DNA of 64,000 nucleotides from Bradyrhizobium sp. OK095. GTDB lineage: Bacteria > Pseudomonadota > Alphaproteobacteria > Rhizobiales > Xanthobacteraceae. The notes below the pieces were generated by a model that was not told where the DNA came from, did not search any database, and worked only from the letters and a program-made list of their open reading frames with translations. Both the position numbers and the translations under genes were made by a program. This document shows, piece by piece, positions 8,852-18,945 of this stretch (the first letter of the stretch is position 1; every line of letters begins with the position of its first letter). Location: the NCBI RefSeq assembly GCF_900109945.1, contig NZ_FOBX01000009.1, forward strand, positions 186,001 through 250,000, in the 5' to 3' direction.

Positions 8852-9877
8852 CGACACACCCGCCTTCGCACGGCTGATCCCGAGGGTCAGGATGCGCTGC
8901 AGGAGATCGGGATATTTGAGCCCGTCATGCTGAGCCGCGGTGGCGAACTCCTGGCTCTTGGCGATTTCCGGGTTGGGGTTGGCTTCGATGAAATACGGCG
9001 TGCCGTCGGCGGCCAGACGAAAGTCGATGCGCGCGTATCCATCGAGGCCGAGCGCCCGGTAGATGCGTTTCGCGGCGCGCTGAATGCGCGCGGTGACTTC
9101 GGGCGCGAGATCCTTCGCGTGCCCATCGACGATGCCGACCTTCTCCTGATAGTCGGTGTCGTGCTTGGCCTTCTCCGTGGCGATGTGGCGTGACCTGCGC
9201 CCGCCCATGCTGCCGAATTTCAACTCCCAAACCGGCAGAACGCGCAGGCGGTTGTTGCCGAGCACGCCGACGTAAAGCTCTCGCCCCTCGATGAACTGCT
9301 CGGCGATGGCGGCGGTTTCGCTCCGATCGTGAATGAAGGCGACGCGCTCTGCGAGCTTTTCGTCGGTATCGACGATGGAGGCCTGAGAAATGCCGGCAGA
9401 TCCATCCATGTTCAGGCTCTTGACGATCAGCGGCAGTGCAAGACGCGTCGGACGTTTCACCTTGCGTCGCATCGGGAAAACGGCGAAGGCCGGCACCGCG
9501 ATCCGGCGATGATGCACCAGCGTCTTGGACAAATCCTTGCCGCGCGCCAGGATCAGGCCGCGCGGATTGCACCCGGTATAAGGCACCTTCATCAGCTCGA
9601 GATAGCTGGCGATGTGCTGGTCGTAGGCGACGTTGTTGTGGAATTCCTCCAGCAGCGTGAAAACCACGTGCGGCTTGAACTCCTCGATCGCTTCTCGGAT
9701 GGGCCTGATTTCCTCCTGCGCGCCGAGGGCGCGAACCTCATGGCCCGCCGCGCGCAAGGTGCTCACGACGTCGTATTCCGTTTTCCAGTTGTTGATTTCC
9801 TGCGCGGTGTATCCGTCGGAGGAGTCCGGAGGCAGGAAGTCCGGATGCATCAGCACGAGAATACGGAGTCGTCTCAT
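8843..9877 (-). CDS. ATP-grasp ligase, D-Ala-D-Ala ligase-like
   Basis: 344 residues. The N-terminal domain (1-105) is Rossmann-like, and residues about 110-320 form an ATP-grasp fold. Candidate ATP/Mg residues are Lys153, the AEQFIEGRELYVGV strand (192-205), Asp285 and the IEANPNPEI motif at 297-305. Such enzymes join a carboxylate to an amine through an acyl phosphate; the substrate is unknown. The start at 9877 overlaps the upstream metallopeptidase stop as ATGA, so the two are coupled. It is not expected to be the cell-wall Ddl, because it lies outside any division cluster and is paired with a peptidase. Confidence 0.82.
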   Translation of the reverse strand: MRRLRILVLMHPDFLPPDSSDGYTAQEINNWKTEYDVVSTLRAAGHEVRALGAQEEIRPIREAIEEFKPHVVFTLLEEFHNNVAYDQHIASYLELMKVPYTGCNPRGLILARGKDLSKTLVHHRRIAVPAFAVFPMRRKVKRPTRLALPLIVKSLNMDGSAGISQASIVDTDEKLAERVAFIHDRSETAAIAEQFIEGRELYVGVLGNNRLRVLPVWELKFGSMGGRRSRHIATEKAKHDTDYQEKVGIVDGHAKDLAPEVTARIQRAAKRIYRALGLDGYARIDFRLAADGTPYFIEANPNPEIAKSQEFATAAQHDGLKYPDLLQRILTLGISRAKAGVSLG

Positions 9878-10902
9878 AGTGCGATCCATTTCCGCCGCGA
9901 CGGGCCGAACATCGTGTGCATCGTCTTGGCGGTCACGAGGACGGTGAAATCGAGAACGAGCTTCTGCTCGGGGCCGACGGCGCGCAGATCGAGCTCGCGG
10001 CAGCGGGAGATCATCTCGTCGAGCACGGCATCGAGCGTGAGTTGATTTTCGCCCGTCCATCGCGCGACCAATTGCCTGATCTGGGCGCGGTGCCGCCGGA
10101 TCAGGGCCGAAGCCGGCTTTGATCGGTGATGCCGTGGATCGGCGGAGAAGAGCCTGGAGAGGTCGCGGTCGTAGGTCTTCGGTGGCGTGAAGGCGTAGAA
10201 CGCCTGCTTCTTCTTGTAGTGGTCTTCGAGCGTCTGGCTGAGCTTGCCCAGTGGGTCGACACGCTCCCGCGTCGTGATCAGCGCCCGCTCTCCCGCGATC
10301 TCGCTCATCAGCTCGTCGACATATTCGAGCTTCTTCAGCGCCGGCCAGCCGGCATATCGCGTCCGCCAGTTCGAACGCGGCCGCAGCCACACCGCAAAAG
10401 TTTCGGCGAAGTCTTCATCCGGATGGCTCTGCGCGTACCAGAGGCGGAGATGCTGGACGTAACGCCGGCTGGCCGGATTGGGCCGGTAGTAGCGCGGGTA
10501 GTGTTTCGACGACGGGCCGAACAGCTGCTGCCAGCGCCGGCGGCGTTGTAACTGATAGCCGTGCTGCACGGCATGGCCTGCCTCGTGACGGAGGATGGCC
10601 ATGCACTCGCGCCAGGTTCCGCCCTCGACGTCGAACATCATCTTCTTCTCGAGCTTCATCAGGCGGGGATGGGCGAGATAGAAGGGAATCGCGATGCCGG
10701 GCACATCTGCCGGGCTAAACCATTCGCTCGAGATCCAGGTGTGCGGCCGCAGCCGGATGCCGCGCTCCTCGAGCTCCTCGTGGAGCGTGCCGACGCAATC
10801 CTCCAGCCAGGTGCCTTCGACCGTAACCCTCAGGCTGGAGAGGCGCTGCTTGAGCAACTCGTCGTCCGACAGCTTCTCCCAGGCAAATTTCCGGCGTGGC
10901 AT
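9874..10902 (-). CDS. Putative zinc-binding metallopeptidase
   Basis: 342 residues. HEAGH at 106-110 is the zinc-binding HExxH motif, and SHPDEDFAETFAVWL (159-173) supplies a likely third ligand and resembles the Peptidase_Mx family. No signal peptide is visible, so it is probably cytoplasmic. It is translationally coupled to the ATP-grasp gene (ATGA overlap). The start MPRRKF at 10902 is a choice; an in-frame ATG at 10968 is possible, and neither has a good ribosome site. Its substrate is unknown. The pairing suggests a peptide or amino-group modification step. Confidence 0.78.
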   Translation of the reverse strand: MPRRKFAWEKLSDDELLKQRLSSLRVTVEGTWLEDCVGTLHEELEERGIRLRPHTWISSEWFSPADVPGIAIPFYLAHPRLMKLEKKMMFDVEGGTWRECMAILRHEAGHAVQHGYQLQRRRRWQQLFGPSSKHYPRYYRPNPASRRYVQHLRLWYAQSHPDEDFAETFAVWLRPRSNWRTRYAGWPALKKLEYVDELMSEIAGERALITTRERVDPLGKLSQTLEDHYKKKQAFYAFTPPKTYDRDLSRLFSADPRHHRSKPASALIRRHRAQIRQLVARWTGENQLTLDAVLDEMISRCRELDLRAVGPEQKLVLDFTVLVTAKTMHTMFGPSRRKWIAL

Positions 10903-11017
10903 TAGGCATCCAGAGGGTGGAGATGACTCGGGTATCGGGATGATGTCATGGGCGGCAGCCGGCAACAACCCGCGGGGTATGCGAGGCGTGCTGCGGCGCG
11001 TCAGAATGCGAGATCGC

Positions 11018-11134
11018 AGGGTGGGTTAGCCCGAAGGCGTAACCCACCACTGTCTGTCTCCGCGGAAACAAAAGAGGTGGGTTACACCCAGCGGCCTACG
11101 CTTTGCGCAGTCCGCAGGGCTGACCCACCCTACG
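11018..11134. repeat. Palindromic repeat with GGTGGGTTA/TAACCCACC arms
   Basis: GGTGGGTTAGCC is followed closely by GCGTAACCCACC, and the unit ends with a further GGTGGGTTAC and GACCCACCCTACG. It lies 3' of prs and upstream of the metallopeptidase gene. Only one copy was seen in this window. Confidence 0.7.
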
Positions 11135-11146
11135 AAGTCAGCGTGT

Positions 11147-12100
<954 letters not shown>

Positions 12101-12293
12101 GGACGCTTCCTCCCGCGCTTTGCTGGATACGACGTTCAACATCAGAAAATACCCACTGACAGCACGGTTACGACGGGCGAGGAAATATCAGGCCGGGGCC
12201 TGCGATGGCAACCCGGGATGCTACGTTTTCCCTCTGAAATCCTGAGTCTGGCCAACGGCTTGGCCGGTAGTTGGGGCCGTGGTTTAGCGGTGG

Positions 12294-12920
12294 TTATCGC
12301 TCGGCATAGCCGAGCGCGGAGGCCGGCATGCCGGGCGCCGGGGCGTCCAATATCACGCTCGCCACCGCCGGTCCCCGCAGGCCCGGAACAGCTCCTGGCG
12401 CGTCCGGCGTCCCATTGATCATGTTGGAAAGGCCGCTGAATCCGGCCTGGGCGATCTTTCGCAGCACCAAATCGTCGGCGGCGGCCCAAGGATCACGCGT
12501 CGCGTCGCGGCCACCCTTGGCCGCGGTCGGTTCCTCGCCGGAGAGGCGCAGCGCCCGCTGCTGGTTGGCGTCGTAGACGTCCCAGACCCAGGCGATCACG
12601 GTCTTGCCGCGGACCACCTGGGCGGAGAGATAGCTGCGCACGCGATAGGCAGCCGTTCCCTCGCGGGAGACCACGGACAGGCTGCGCAGCTTGGATTCGC
12701 TGTCGAGCACGCCGACCATGCGGTCGAACACTTGCGGCGGGGGGCCGTCGATCGATTCGAAGGCAATCGTTGCCCCGGAGCCGGCGCTCGGCGCCATCGC
12801 ATAGGAGTTGGCGACATTGCCGCCACCGGCGCAGCCGCCAAGCGCGGCCGCCGCCGCCAGCAGCATGACCGCCAGCACGCGCGAACCCGCGCGGCCCAGG
12901 ATGAATGACGCGTCCCTCAT
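12294..12920 (-). CDS. Uncharacterised lipoprotein
   Basis: 208 residues with a lipoprotein signal: a charged start, a hydrophobic run and the lipobox LGGC with Cys30, so it should be attached to a membrane facing the periplasm. No domain is recognised. The mature part is mixed alpha/beta, with an Ala/Pro-rich end. The ribosome site is weak. It stands between prs and the NTPase island, in the same direction as both. Confidence 0.75.
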   Translation of the reverse strand: MRDASFILGRAGSRVLAVMLLAAAAALGGCAGGGNVANSYAMAPSAGSGATIAFESIDGPPPQVFDRMVGVLDSESKLRSLSVVSREGTAAYRVRSYLSAQVVRGKTVIAWVWDVYDANQQRALRLSGEEPTAAKGGRDATRDPWAAADDLVLRKIAQAGFSGLSNMINGTPDAPGAVPGLRGPAVASVILDAPAPGMPASALGYAER

Positions 12921-13034
12921 TATGGAGGGCAGCGATATCGTTAAAACGCATTAACGTCTAGGGCGGGCAGAAACGGAAAGTTGAACGTATCAAGAACCCC
13001 TCGGCCGTATTTTCGATCAGGGTCCTGCGACCCG

Positions 13035-16000
13035 TCAGTCGACGACATAGGCGAACATCTTCGCCAGACCGTTCTGCAAACTGGACGATTTGAGTGGGCA
13101 GTCTCGCTCGGGGACAAATCCAATCAGCGGTATGTTGAAGCCCCTGCGGAATTCGAGGCGCTGGCCTTCCGTTGTCCACACGAAAGTCTGCCTGCAGTCG
13201 GCCTGATATGACGACGTCTGGATCTGGCTGCCCAAGGGACCCAACTGTCCAAGCGAGGTGCCGTTCGTTCCCCAAAGCTCATGGATACCGCCCGGTCTGC
13301 GCCGTATCATCAGATGATCGTCCTCGCTAAAGAGCCAATCACTGTTGTCGATACCTTCCAAGCGCGCAAGCATTCGGGCTTTCCGCGCGTCAAGATCGAT
13401 GCTCCACAAATCGACACTACCTTCTTTGGATATGACTATCAGTCGTTGTCGATCCCGCGAGATCAGGATCCGATCGTTAAAGCGGATCTGCAATCCTTCG
13501 ATCCGGCGAGGCGCGTTGTCTTGTTCGACCCAAATCCTGGCCTGTCCCTTGCTGTCTTCGGGCATCCATGCGTAGCCCTCCATGGGGCCTTCAATGCGAG
13601 CGGTCTGAGCGGCAATCTCGGGAGGCTCGAATTGAAGGGTCCGAAGATTGAAGATCCAGAAGATCGTGCGTGTCGGTGACAAGTCCGGGAAGATCATTCG
13701 ATCACCGAACACGACCGTCTGGGCGCGTGATTCGGCAGGCTGATTCAACAGTCCTGGGGGCATATCAGCAGGCAAGGGAGTCTCCCTCGCTTCACCGACG
13801 GAGAAGCTCGCGCCGTTGCCTGGAGCCGCCCGATCGATGACTATCGTGTTGAGGCTTTTCTCGCGAGCGAACGACAGAATAGTACGAGTTCCGAGTTCGA
13901 TGAGACGCGTATCTCGCACCGGGCTGTTGAATCTCTGGTCCAGGAGCCGCTGACCGAAGCCTGTCGTCCACAAAGTCACTCGCGACGTTTCGCTGTCCTG
14001 TCCGGTTACCACTGTTAAGAAAGCGGAATCGCTCCGCTCCGTATCGACTGAACGGCTCGGAGACACGTTATCATAGTCTATCGAAATCCATTTCTTGTTC
14101 TTCGTGTCGAAGAGAATCGCAAACGTTTCGAACGTCTCGAAATTCACGAATGGGTTTTTGAAGGATGAGATCTTCGTGGTCTTGTTGGGCCGGCTTTCTT
14201 GCGGGGTGGTGATGTCGAGACTTGCAGTTCCGTCGATGTTGAGGCGGGTCAAGTGGCCCGTAGCCGGATCGTAGTTCCAGATCGAGTCATCGGTAACGAA
14301 GCCGAAGCCTGAGCCAAGAAAGGCGCCGGTGTTGAAATCCCAGGCAGTGACCCTGCTGCTTTCCATCCCGGTGCCCGAAACAAGAACTGTTCGCCTGTCA
14401 GGCCGCGTGGCGACATTGGCGGTCGTCGTCTTGACATAGCGGAAGGAGTCTGCCGTTGCCGCCGATCGGTCGAAATGATTGTTTTCATCAACGATCTGCC
14501 AAACCCGGGTGGTCGCCGCAGCAATGACCATGACGACGCCCAGAAAGATCGCTCCTCCTATTGCTGCAACCGGGACCCCATATCCCACGATCAGGCTTCG
14601 CCGGATGAGTATACGCGCGTCAGGCTGCTGCAGCGCCGCCGGAGGTGCGTCTCGGCGAATGAGATGCAGGTCCGGTCGAGGGATGACACCGCCCGCGATC
14701 TTTGCCCTTGTCACGAAGTAATCGAGGCGAGCGGCTGCGGTCTCGCTACGCGTGTTTTGCTCTTCGGTCGCGATCTTGATCGGCTCGACCAGATAGTCGT
14801 GAATCAGCGACCAGCGAAGGTCGTCGGTATTCTTGTTGTCGATTCTCGTCAGGACGCGAGCCTGCTCCATCTCGCGTAGAATGGAGTTGATCGCCTTCAG
14901 GGTCGCGCGCTCCCCGGCCGCCCCGGCTTTCGCCTTCTCAGTGATTTCCTCGGCGCGCGCAGGTTCGGCCTTCTTGTTGTTCGGGATGTCGCATAGTTGA
15001 CGCAATACGGCCCGCGCCAGAATCGCGTCGCCGGTGATGTCGATAACGCCTTTCACGAACTTCGAGCGCAGTCCGGCGGCACGGCCTGCGCTGCGATAAC
15101 GCTCGACGGTGAGGTCGCCCGAGAGGGCCGTGCATACGATCTGCAGGTCGGCTGGCCTCACTTTCCCTTCGATCGCAAGGTCATTCGCGATCAATTCCGG
15201 TAAGTCCTGATCGAATTCGAGATGATCCTGCTTCGCACACTCCCGGATAATCTCTTCAGCCTCGTTCGTCTCGAGGTTCTCCACCAGGAACGTGTCTTTA
15301 AAGGAAACGATGTAATCGGGACCAAGCGAGATGGTCTTGAAGTCGATAAGGTATTCTTTCCGGATGCCGACAATTATGCGATTGCCTTCACCTACGATTT
15401 TCCAGAGCCCGTCGCTGAGCAGTTTTCGGTCGCTTGCATTTCGAAATCGTGAGAGCAGCTCTTCGAATTGATCCAGAATGACAATGGTCGGCTTCTTCTT
15501 GTCGTGTTTGAAGTTGGACATTCTGTCGCCGATCTCGGCGATGGCGTCTTCAATCCTGGGAACGTGATCGGGCGCGGCGGCGTGAGACAAGCCCAACTCT
15601 GCCGAGTTGGATATCATCGCGACAGAGTGTCCCAATTCTTCGAGCTTTTTGACCAGCGCGCATTCAAGCAATGAGCTCTTGCCTACTCCGCTGTCACCGG
15701 TAACCAGAGCAATCTTGAAGTCCGGGCGTTCGATTTCGCGGGCCAAGTGTATTGCCTGGACGCGGCGTACGGATCCCGGGAGTTCATCGCCTCTCAGAAA
15801 GCGCCGTAGTCCTCGAAAGGCCCCTGCGGCTGTCGATGTCTCGGTCTTTTTCTGCTTCGCCGCTGTATGCTGGCGGGCATCTCGACGATAGATCAGGAAC
15901 GAAATCAAAAGACCCACACCGGCGATCAAAAACGCAGCGATTTGATTTGCGGGTTCCGGAATTTTGAAGAACGATCCGCCAGCGCTCGCAATCGTTGTTC

Positions 16001-16085
16001 CGAGCGAGGCGATCGTTCGCTTCCACGCCTCGACGAGTTTCAAGAACTCGCGGGAATCTGGCGCCTTGTCGGCGGGCGAAGACAT
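13035..16085 (-). CDS. Membrane-anchored STAND-type P-loop NTPase with probable beta-propeller
   Basis: 1016 residues. Order: a transmembrane helix (about 48-66); a P-loop NTPase with Walker A GDSGVGKSS (130-138) and Walker B IVILDQFEE (201-209); a helical region ending in a winged-helix-like segment with LIHDYLV (428-433), as in nSTAND proteins; a second membrane helix (about 498-524); then a beta-rich region (540-1016) likely to be a WD40-like propeller. The DNA is visibly lower in GC than on both sides, which suggests transfer. STAND NTPases act as signal-triggered switches, many in phage defence or regulated cell death; the role here is inferred. It is a single gene with no obvious effector partner. 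Confidence 0.72.
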   Translation of the reverse strand: MSSPADKAPDSREFLKLVEAWKRTIASLGTTIASAGGSFFKIPEPANQIAAFLIAGVGLLISFLIYRRDARQHTAAKQKKTETSTAAGAFRGLRRFLRGDELPGSVRRVQAIHLAREIERPDFKIALVTGDSGVGKSSLLECALVKKLEELGHSVAMISNSAELGLSHAAAPDHVPRIEDAIAEIGDRMSNFKHDKKKPTIVILDQFEELLSRFRNASDRKLLSDGLWKIVGEGNRIIVGIRKEYLIDFKTISLGPDYIVSFKDTFLVENLETNEAEEIIRECAKQDHLEFDQDLPELIANDLAIEGKVRPADLQIVCTALSGDLTVERYRSAGRAAGLRSKFVKGVIDITGDAILARAVLRQLCDIPNNKKAEPARAEEITEKAKAGAAGERATLKAINSILREMEQARVLTRIDNKNTDDLRWSLIHDYLVEPIKIATEEQNTRSETAAARLDYFVTRAKIAGGVIPRPDLHLIRRDAPPAALQQPDARILIRRSLIVGYGVPVAAIGGAIFLGVVMVIAAATTRVWQIVDENNHFDRSAATADSFRYVKTTTANVATRPDRRTVLVSGTGMESSRVTAWDFNTGAFLGSGFGFVTDDSIWNYDPATGHLTRLNIDGTASLDITTPQESRPNKTTKISSFKNPFVNFETFETFAILFDTKNKKWISIDYDNVSPSRSVDTERSDSAFLTVVTGQDSETSRVTLWTTGFGQRLLDQRFNSPVRDTRLIELGTRTILSFAREKSLNTIVIDRAAPGNGASFSVGEARETPLPADMPPGLLNQPAESRAQTVVFGDRMIFPDLSPTRTIFWIFNLRTLQFEPPEIAAQTARIEGPMEGYAWMPEDSKGQARIWVEQDNAPRRIEGLQIRFNDRILISRDRQRLIVISKEGSVDLWSIDLDARKARMLARLEGIDNSDWLFSEDDHLMIRRRPGGIHELWGTNGTSLGQLGPLGSQIQTSSYQADCRQTFVWTTEGQRLEFRRGFNIPLIGFVPERDCPLKSSSLQNGLAKMFAYVVD

Positions 16086-16181
16086 GGGTCGTCTAATCCC
16101 ATAATTGGAAAGAGTTCTAATATCCAGTTCAACTATTAAGTGTATAAAATCTGCGCAGCAGGTACAACCGGTTGTTGACGC

Positions 16182-16949
16182 TCACGCCTCCAGCGCGATC
16201 GCGTGCACGTGCCGGCCGTAATCCGGCTCCTTGCGATGCACCGAGCGGCGGTAGCTGAAGAAGCGCTCGTCGGCGTAGGTGTCCAGACCAAGGTCGTCGA
16301 TTATCAGGATGCCGGCGGCCTCAAGCCGTTTGCGGATGAAACCGGCGAGGTCGAACATCGCGTGGCCCTCGCGCACCGACGGGATGAAGAACATCGCGTT
16401 CTCCGCATCCGCCTCGATGAAGCGGGCCACGAACTCGTTGCCGACCTCGTAGCTGTCCTGCCGGATCAAGGGGCCGATCGCAGCAATAATGCCGCTACGC
16501 GAGGCGCCGAGCTTTTCCATCGCTGAAATCGTCGACTCCAGCACGCCCGTGAGCGCGCCCTTCCAGCCGGCATGGGCGCCGCCGATCACGCGCGCATTGG
16601 GATCGACGAACAGCACCGGCCCGCAATCGGCAGTGGAGACGCCGAGCGCGATGCCGGGCGTCCTCGTGACCAGCGCATCGCCCTTAGGTCGCGGTCCGCT
16701 CGGCCATGCGCGATCTGCGACGAGCACGTCGGGCGAATGGATCTGGTGCAGGCTGAGGAAGCGCCCCGGCGCGACGCCGACATGCTCGGCCATGCGGCGT
16801 CGGTTTTCGGCGACGAGAGCCTGATCGTCGCTGGAGCCGAGTCCGCCATTCAGCGCCGAGTAGATGCCATTGGAGACGCCGCCTTCGCGCGTGAAGAACG
16901 AATGGCGCAGGCCGGGCACCGCCGACAGCAGCGAGGAAGCGACGGTCAT
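16182..16949 (-). CDS. pgeF: Purine nucleoside phosphorylase/laccase-domain protein (YfiH/PgeF/LACC1 family)
   Basis: 255 residues. The family zinc ligands are His71, Cys109 (ADCGPVLF) and His126 (GAHAGWKG). Members act on purine nucleosides; Escherichia coli YfiH (PgeF) is also linked to peptidoglycan editing. The start at 16949 was chosen because its ATG shares a base with the methyltransferase stop (TGATG) and GGAGGG lies upstream; a much longer frame continues upstream but covers the next gene. It is the last gene of an lgt-methyltransferase-pgeF operon. Confidence 0.9.
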   Translation of the reverse strand: MTVASSLLSAVPGLRHSFFTREGGVSNGIYSALNGGLGSSDDQALVAENRRRMAEHVGVAPGRFLSLHQIHSPDVLVADRAWPSGPRPKGDALVTRTPGIALGVSTADCGPVLFVDPNARVIGGAHAGWKGALTGVLESTISAMEKLGASRSGIIAAIGPLIRQDSYEVGNEFVARFIEADAENAMFFIPSVREGHAMFDLAGFIRKRLEAAGILIIDDLGLDTYADERFFSYRRSVHRKEPDYGRHVHAIALEA

Positions 16950-18064
16950 CAATTCCCTCCGGCTCGGTCGAGGTCGCTGAGGCCGGCAAGGCCGGTCAGC
17001 CGCGGCTCGGAGATGCCGAGCACCTTGAACATCGAGCCCATGCCGCTGCGCCCGGTATCGGTCAGGCGCTTCAACGCCACCGAAATGTCGGTGGCAACCT
17101 CCGGCGTCGCCTTCTGCATCAGGGCGGCAGCACGCGTGTCGATGCCGACGCGCTTGAGGAAATCGCCCTGCGTCACCGGGCCGTGCACGTGTGCGCCGAC
17201 ATCCTCGGCCGCACGCGCGAGTGCCTGGAAATCGACATGGGCGGTGACGTCGGCCTGGCCAGGGGCCTTCAGGGGATCGGTGAAGGTGTGACGCGCGATC
17301 GCCTGAAATGTGTCGCCGGCATCGCTGCGCAGATGGCCGTAATCGACGATGAGCGCGGCGCCGTCCTGGTCGCGCACGCGCGTGGCGAGCTTCATGATCT
17401 CGCTGTCCGGCCGCCATTCGAACACGGCGCCGACGGGCGCTGCGCGCACCAGGGACGGCAGCAGCACGTCGAAGCGCGGCGTCGGCTCGGCAGCCGCGCC
17501 GAATTGAAGCTTGCCGTTGGGATCGATCTCGATCACGCGCTCGTGCCAGCCGTTCTCGCGCTTCACCATCTGGTGGATCGGCAGCACGTCGAAATATTCG
17601 TTGGCGAGGATGATGCTCGGCCCTTCCGGCACGTCGTCGATGCTGTCGTGCCAGGCGATGTTGCGCACGCCAGACAGCGTCGCACTCTGGCGTTCGCGCA
17701 GGACAGGATTGACCTCGACCAGGTGGATGTGAAGCGCCTGGTAGAGCGGCGGCAGCACGCGCAGCGCACGCAGCGCATCCGCCATCATGGTGCCGCGGCC
17801 GGGGCCGAGCTCGATCAGCCGCAAAAATTGCGGCGAGCCCATCTGCTTCCACACTGAGGCGGTCCACAAGCCCAAGAGCTCGCCGAACATCTGGCTGACC
17901 TCGGGCGCGGTAGTGAAATCGCCTTCGCGTCCAAGCGGATCGCGCGAGACGTAATAGCCATAGCGCGGGTGCAGTAGGCACAGTTCCATGTACCGCCAGA
18001 CCGGCATCGGGCCTGAGGATTTGATCAGCGCCTTGATCTCGTTGAGTAGCGACTGCTCGGTCAC
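16949..18064 (-). CDS. SAM-dependent methyltransferase, MidA/NDUFAF7 family
   Basis: 371 residues. The SAM-binding motif IELGPGRGT is at 84-92, and the N-terminal GREGDFTTAPEVSQMFGELLG is typical of the family. The mitochondrial homologue NDUFAF7 methylates an arginine of a complex I subunit during assembly, so a role in NADH dehydrogenase assembly is possible but unproven. Coupled to pgeF (TGATG) and 21 bp after lgt; this gene order is common in Rhizobiales. Confidence 0.9.
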   Translation of the reverse strand: MTEQSLLNEIKALIKSSGPMPVWRYMELCLLHPRYGYYVSRDPLGREGDFTTAPEVSQMFGELLGLWTASVWKQMGSPQFLRLIELGPGRGTMMADALRALRVLPPLYQALHIHLVEVNPVLRERQSATLSGVRNIAWHDSIDDVPEGPSIILANEYFDVLPIHQMVKRENGWHERVIEIDPNGKLQFGAAAEPTPRFDVLLPSLVRAAPVGAVFEWRPDSEIMKLATRVRDQDGAALIVDYGHLRSDAGDTFQAIARHTFTDPLKAPGQADVTAHVDFQALARAAEDVGAHVHGPVTQGDFLKRVGIDTRAAALMQKATPEVATDISVALKRLTDTGRSGMGSMFKVLGISEPRLTGLAGLSDLDRAGGN

Positions 18065-18085
18065 GGCGTGCTTTCTCGAAATGAA

Positions 18086-18931
18086 CTAACGAATAGCCTC
18101 GGTCGGCTTCGGCGCACCGCGCCTCACCGCCAATACAATAAGTGTGCCGCCGACAATAAGCATCGGTATCGACAACAACATGCCCATGGTTAATCCGCCC
18201 CAGAGGAAGCCGAGCTGGACGTCCGGTTCGCGGAAATGCTCGCTGGCGATCCGGGCCAAACCATAGATCAGGATGAAGGCGCCGAGGATCATGCCCGGCC
18301 GCTTCAGTGCGCCGAAGCGGATCATGATCGCAAGCACGGTGAACAGAAAAATGCCCTCCATGCCGGCCTCATAGAGCTGGCTCGGATGGCGCGGCAGCTG
18401 GGTGGGATCGTTGGGGAAGATCATCGCCCAGGGCAATTCCGGGTCGGTGGCGCGGCCCCACAATTCGCCATTGATGAAATTCGCGATCCGCCCGAGCAGC
18501 AGCCCGACCGGCGCGACCGCGGTGGTGATATCGCCGAGCGACAGGATCGAAATGCCGTTGCGATAGGCAAACCACATCACCGCGACGACGCAGCCGAGGA
18601 AGCCGCCATGGAAGGACATGCCGCCCTCCCACAATTTGAAGATCGCGGCGGGATGCTCGATGAAGAAGGGCAGATTGTAGAACAGCACGTAGCCGGTGCG
18701 GCCGCCCAGGATGATGCCGAGCGTCACCCACAGGATGAAGTCGTCGATCTGCACCAGCGACATCGGCGCCGGCCCACTCCACAGGCGCTCTTTCTTCAGC
18801 AGCGAGCGCGCATAGAGCCAGCCGAACACGATGCCGCTGATATAGGCCAGCGCGTACCAGCGGATCGCGAACGGACCGATCTCGATCGCGATCGGTTTGA
18901 AGGCGGGAAAGTCGATGAGCAGAAAGGGCAT
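18086..18931 (-). CDS. lgt: Prolipoprotein diacylglyceryl transferase
   Basis: 281 residues with about seven membrane helices. It transfers diacylglycerol from phosphatidylglycerol to the lipobox cysteine of prolipoproteins in the inner membrane. The motifs HGGFLG and GRIANFINGELWGR, the Lgt signature, are present. The start MPFLLIDFP at 18931 has GAAGG upstream. It heads the operon with the MidA-type methyltransferase and pgeF. Its substrates here include the lipoproteins at 12294 and 33829. Confidence 0.96.
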   Translation of the reverse strand: MPFLLIDFPAFKPIAIEIGPFAIRWYALAYISGIVFGWLYARSLLKKERLWSGPAPMSLVQIDDFILWVTLGIILGGRTGYVLFYNLPFFIEHPAAIFKLWEGGMSFHGGFLGCVVAVMWFAYRNGISILSLGDITTAVAPVGLLLGRIANFINGELWGRATDPELPWAMIFPNDPTQLPRHPSQLYEAGMEGIFLFTVLAIMIRFGALKRPGMILGAFILIYGLARIASEHFREPDVQLGFLWGGLTMGMLLSIPMLIVGGTLIVLAVRRGAPKPTEAIR

Positions 18932-18945
18932 CAGGCCTTCTATGT

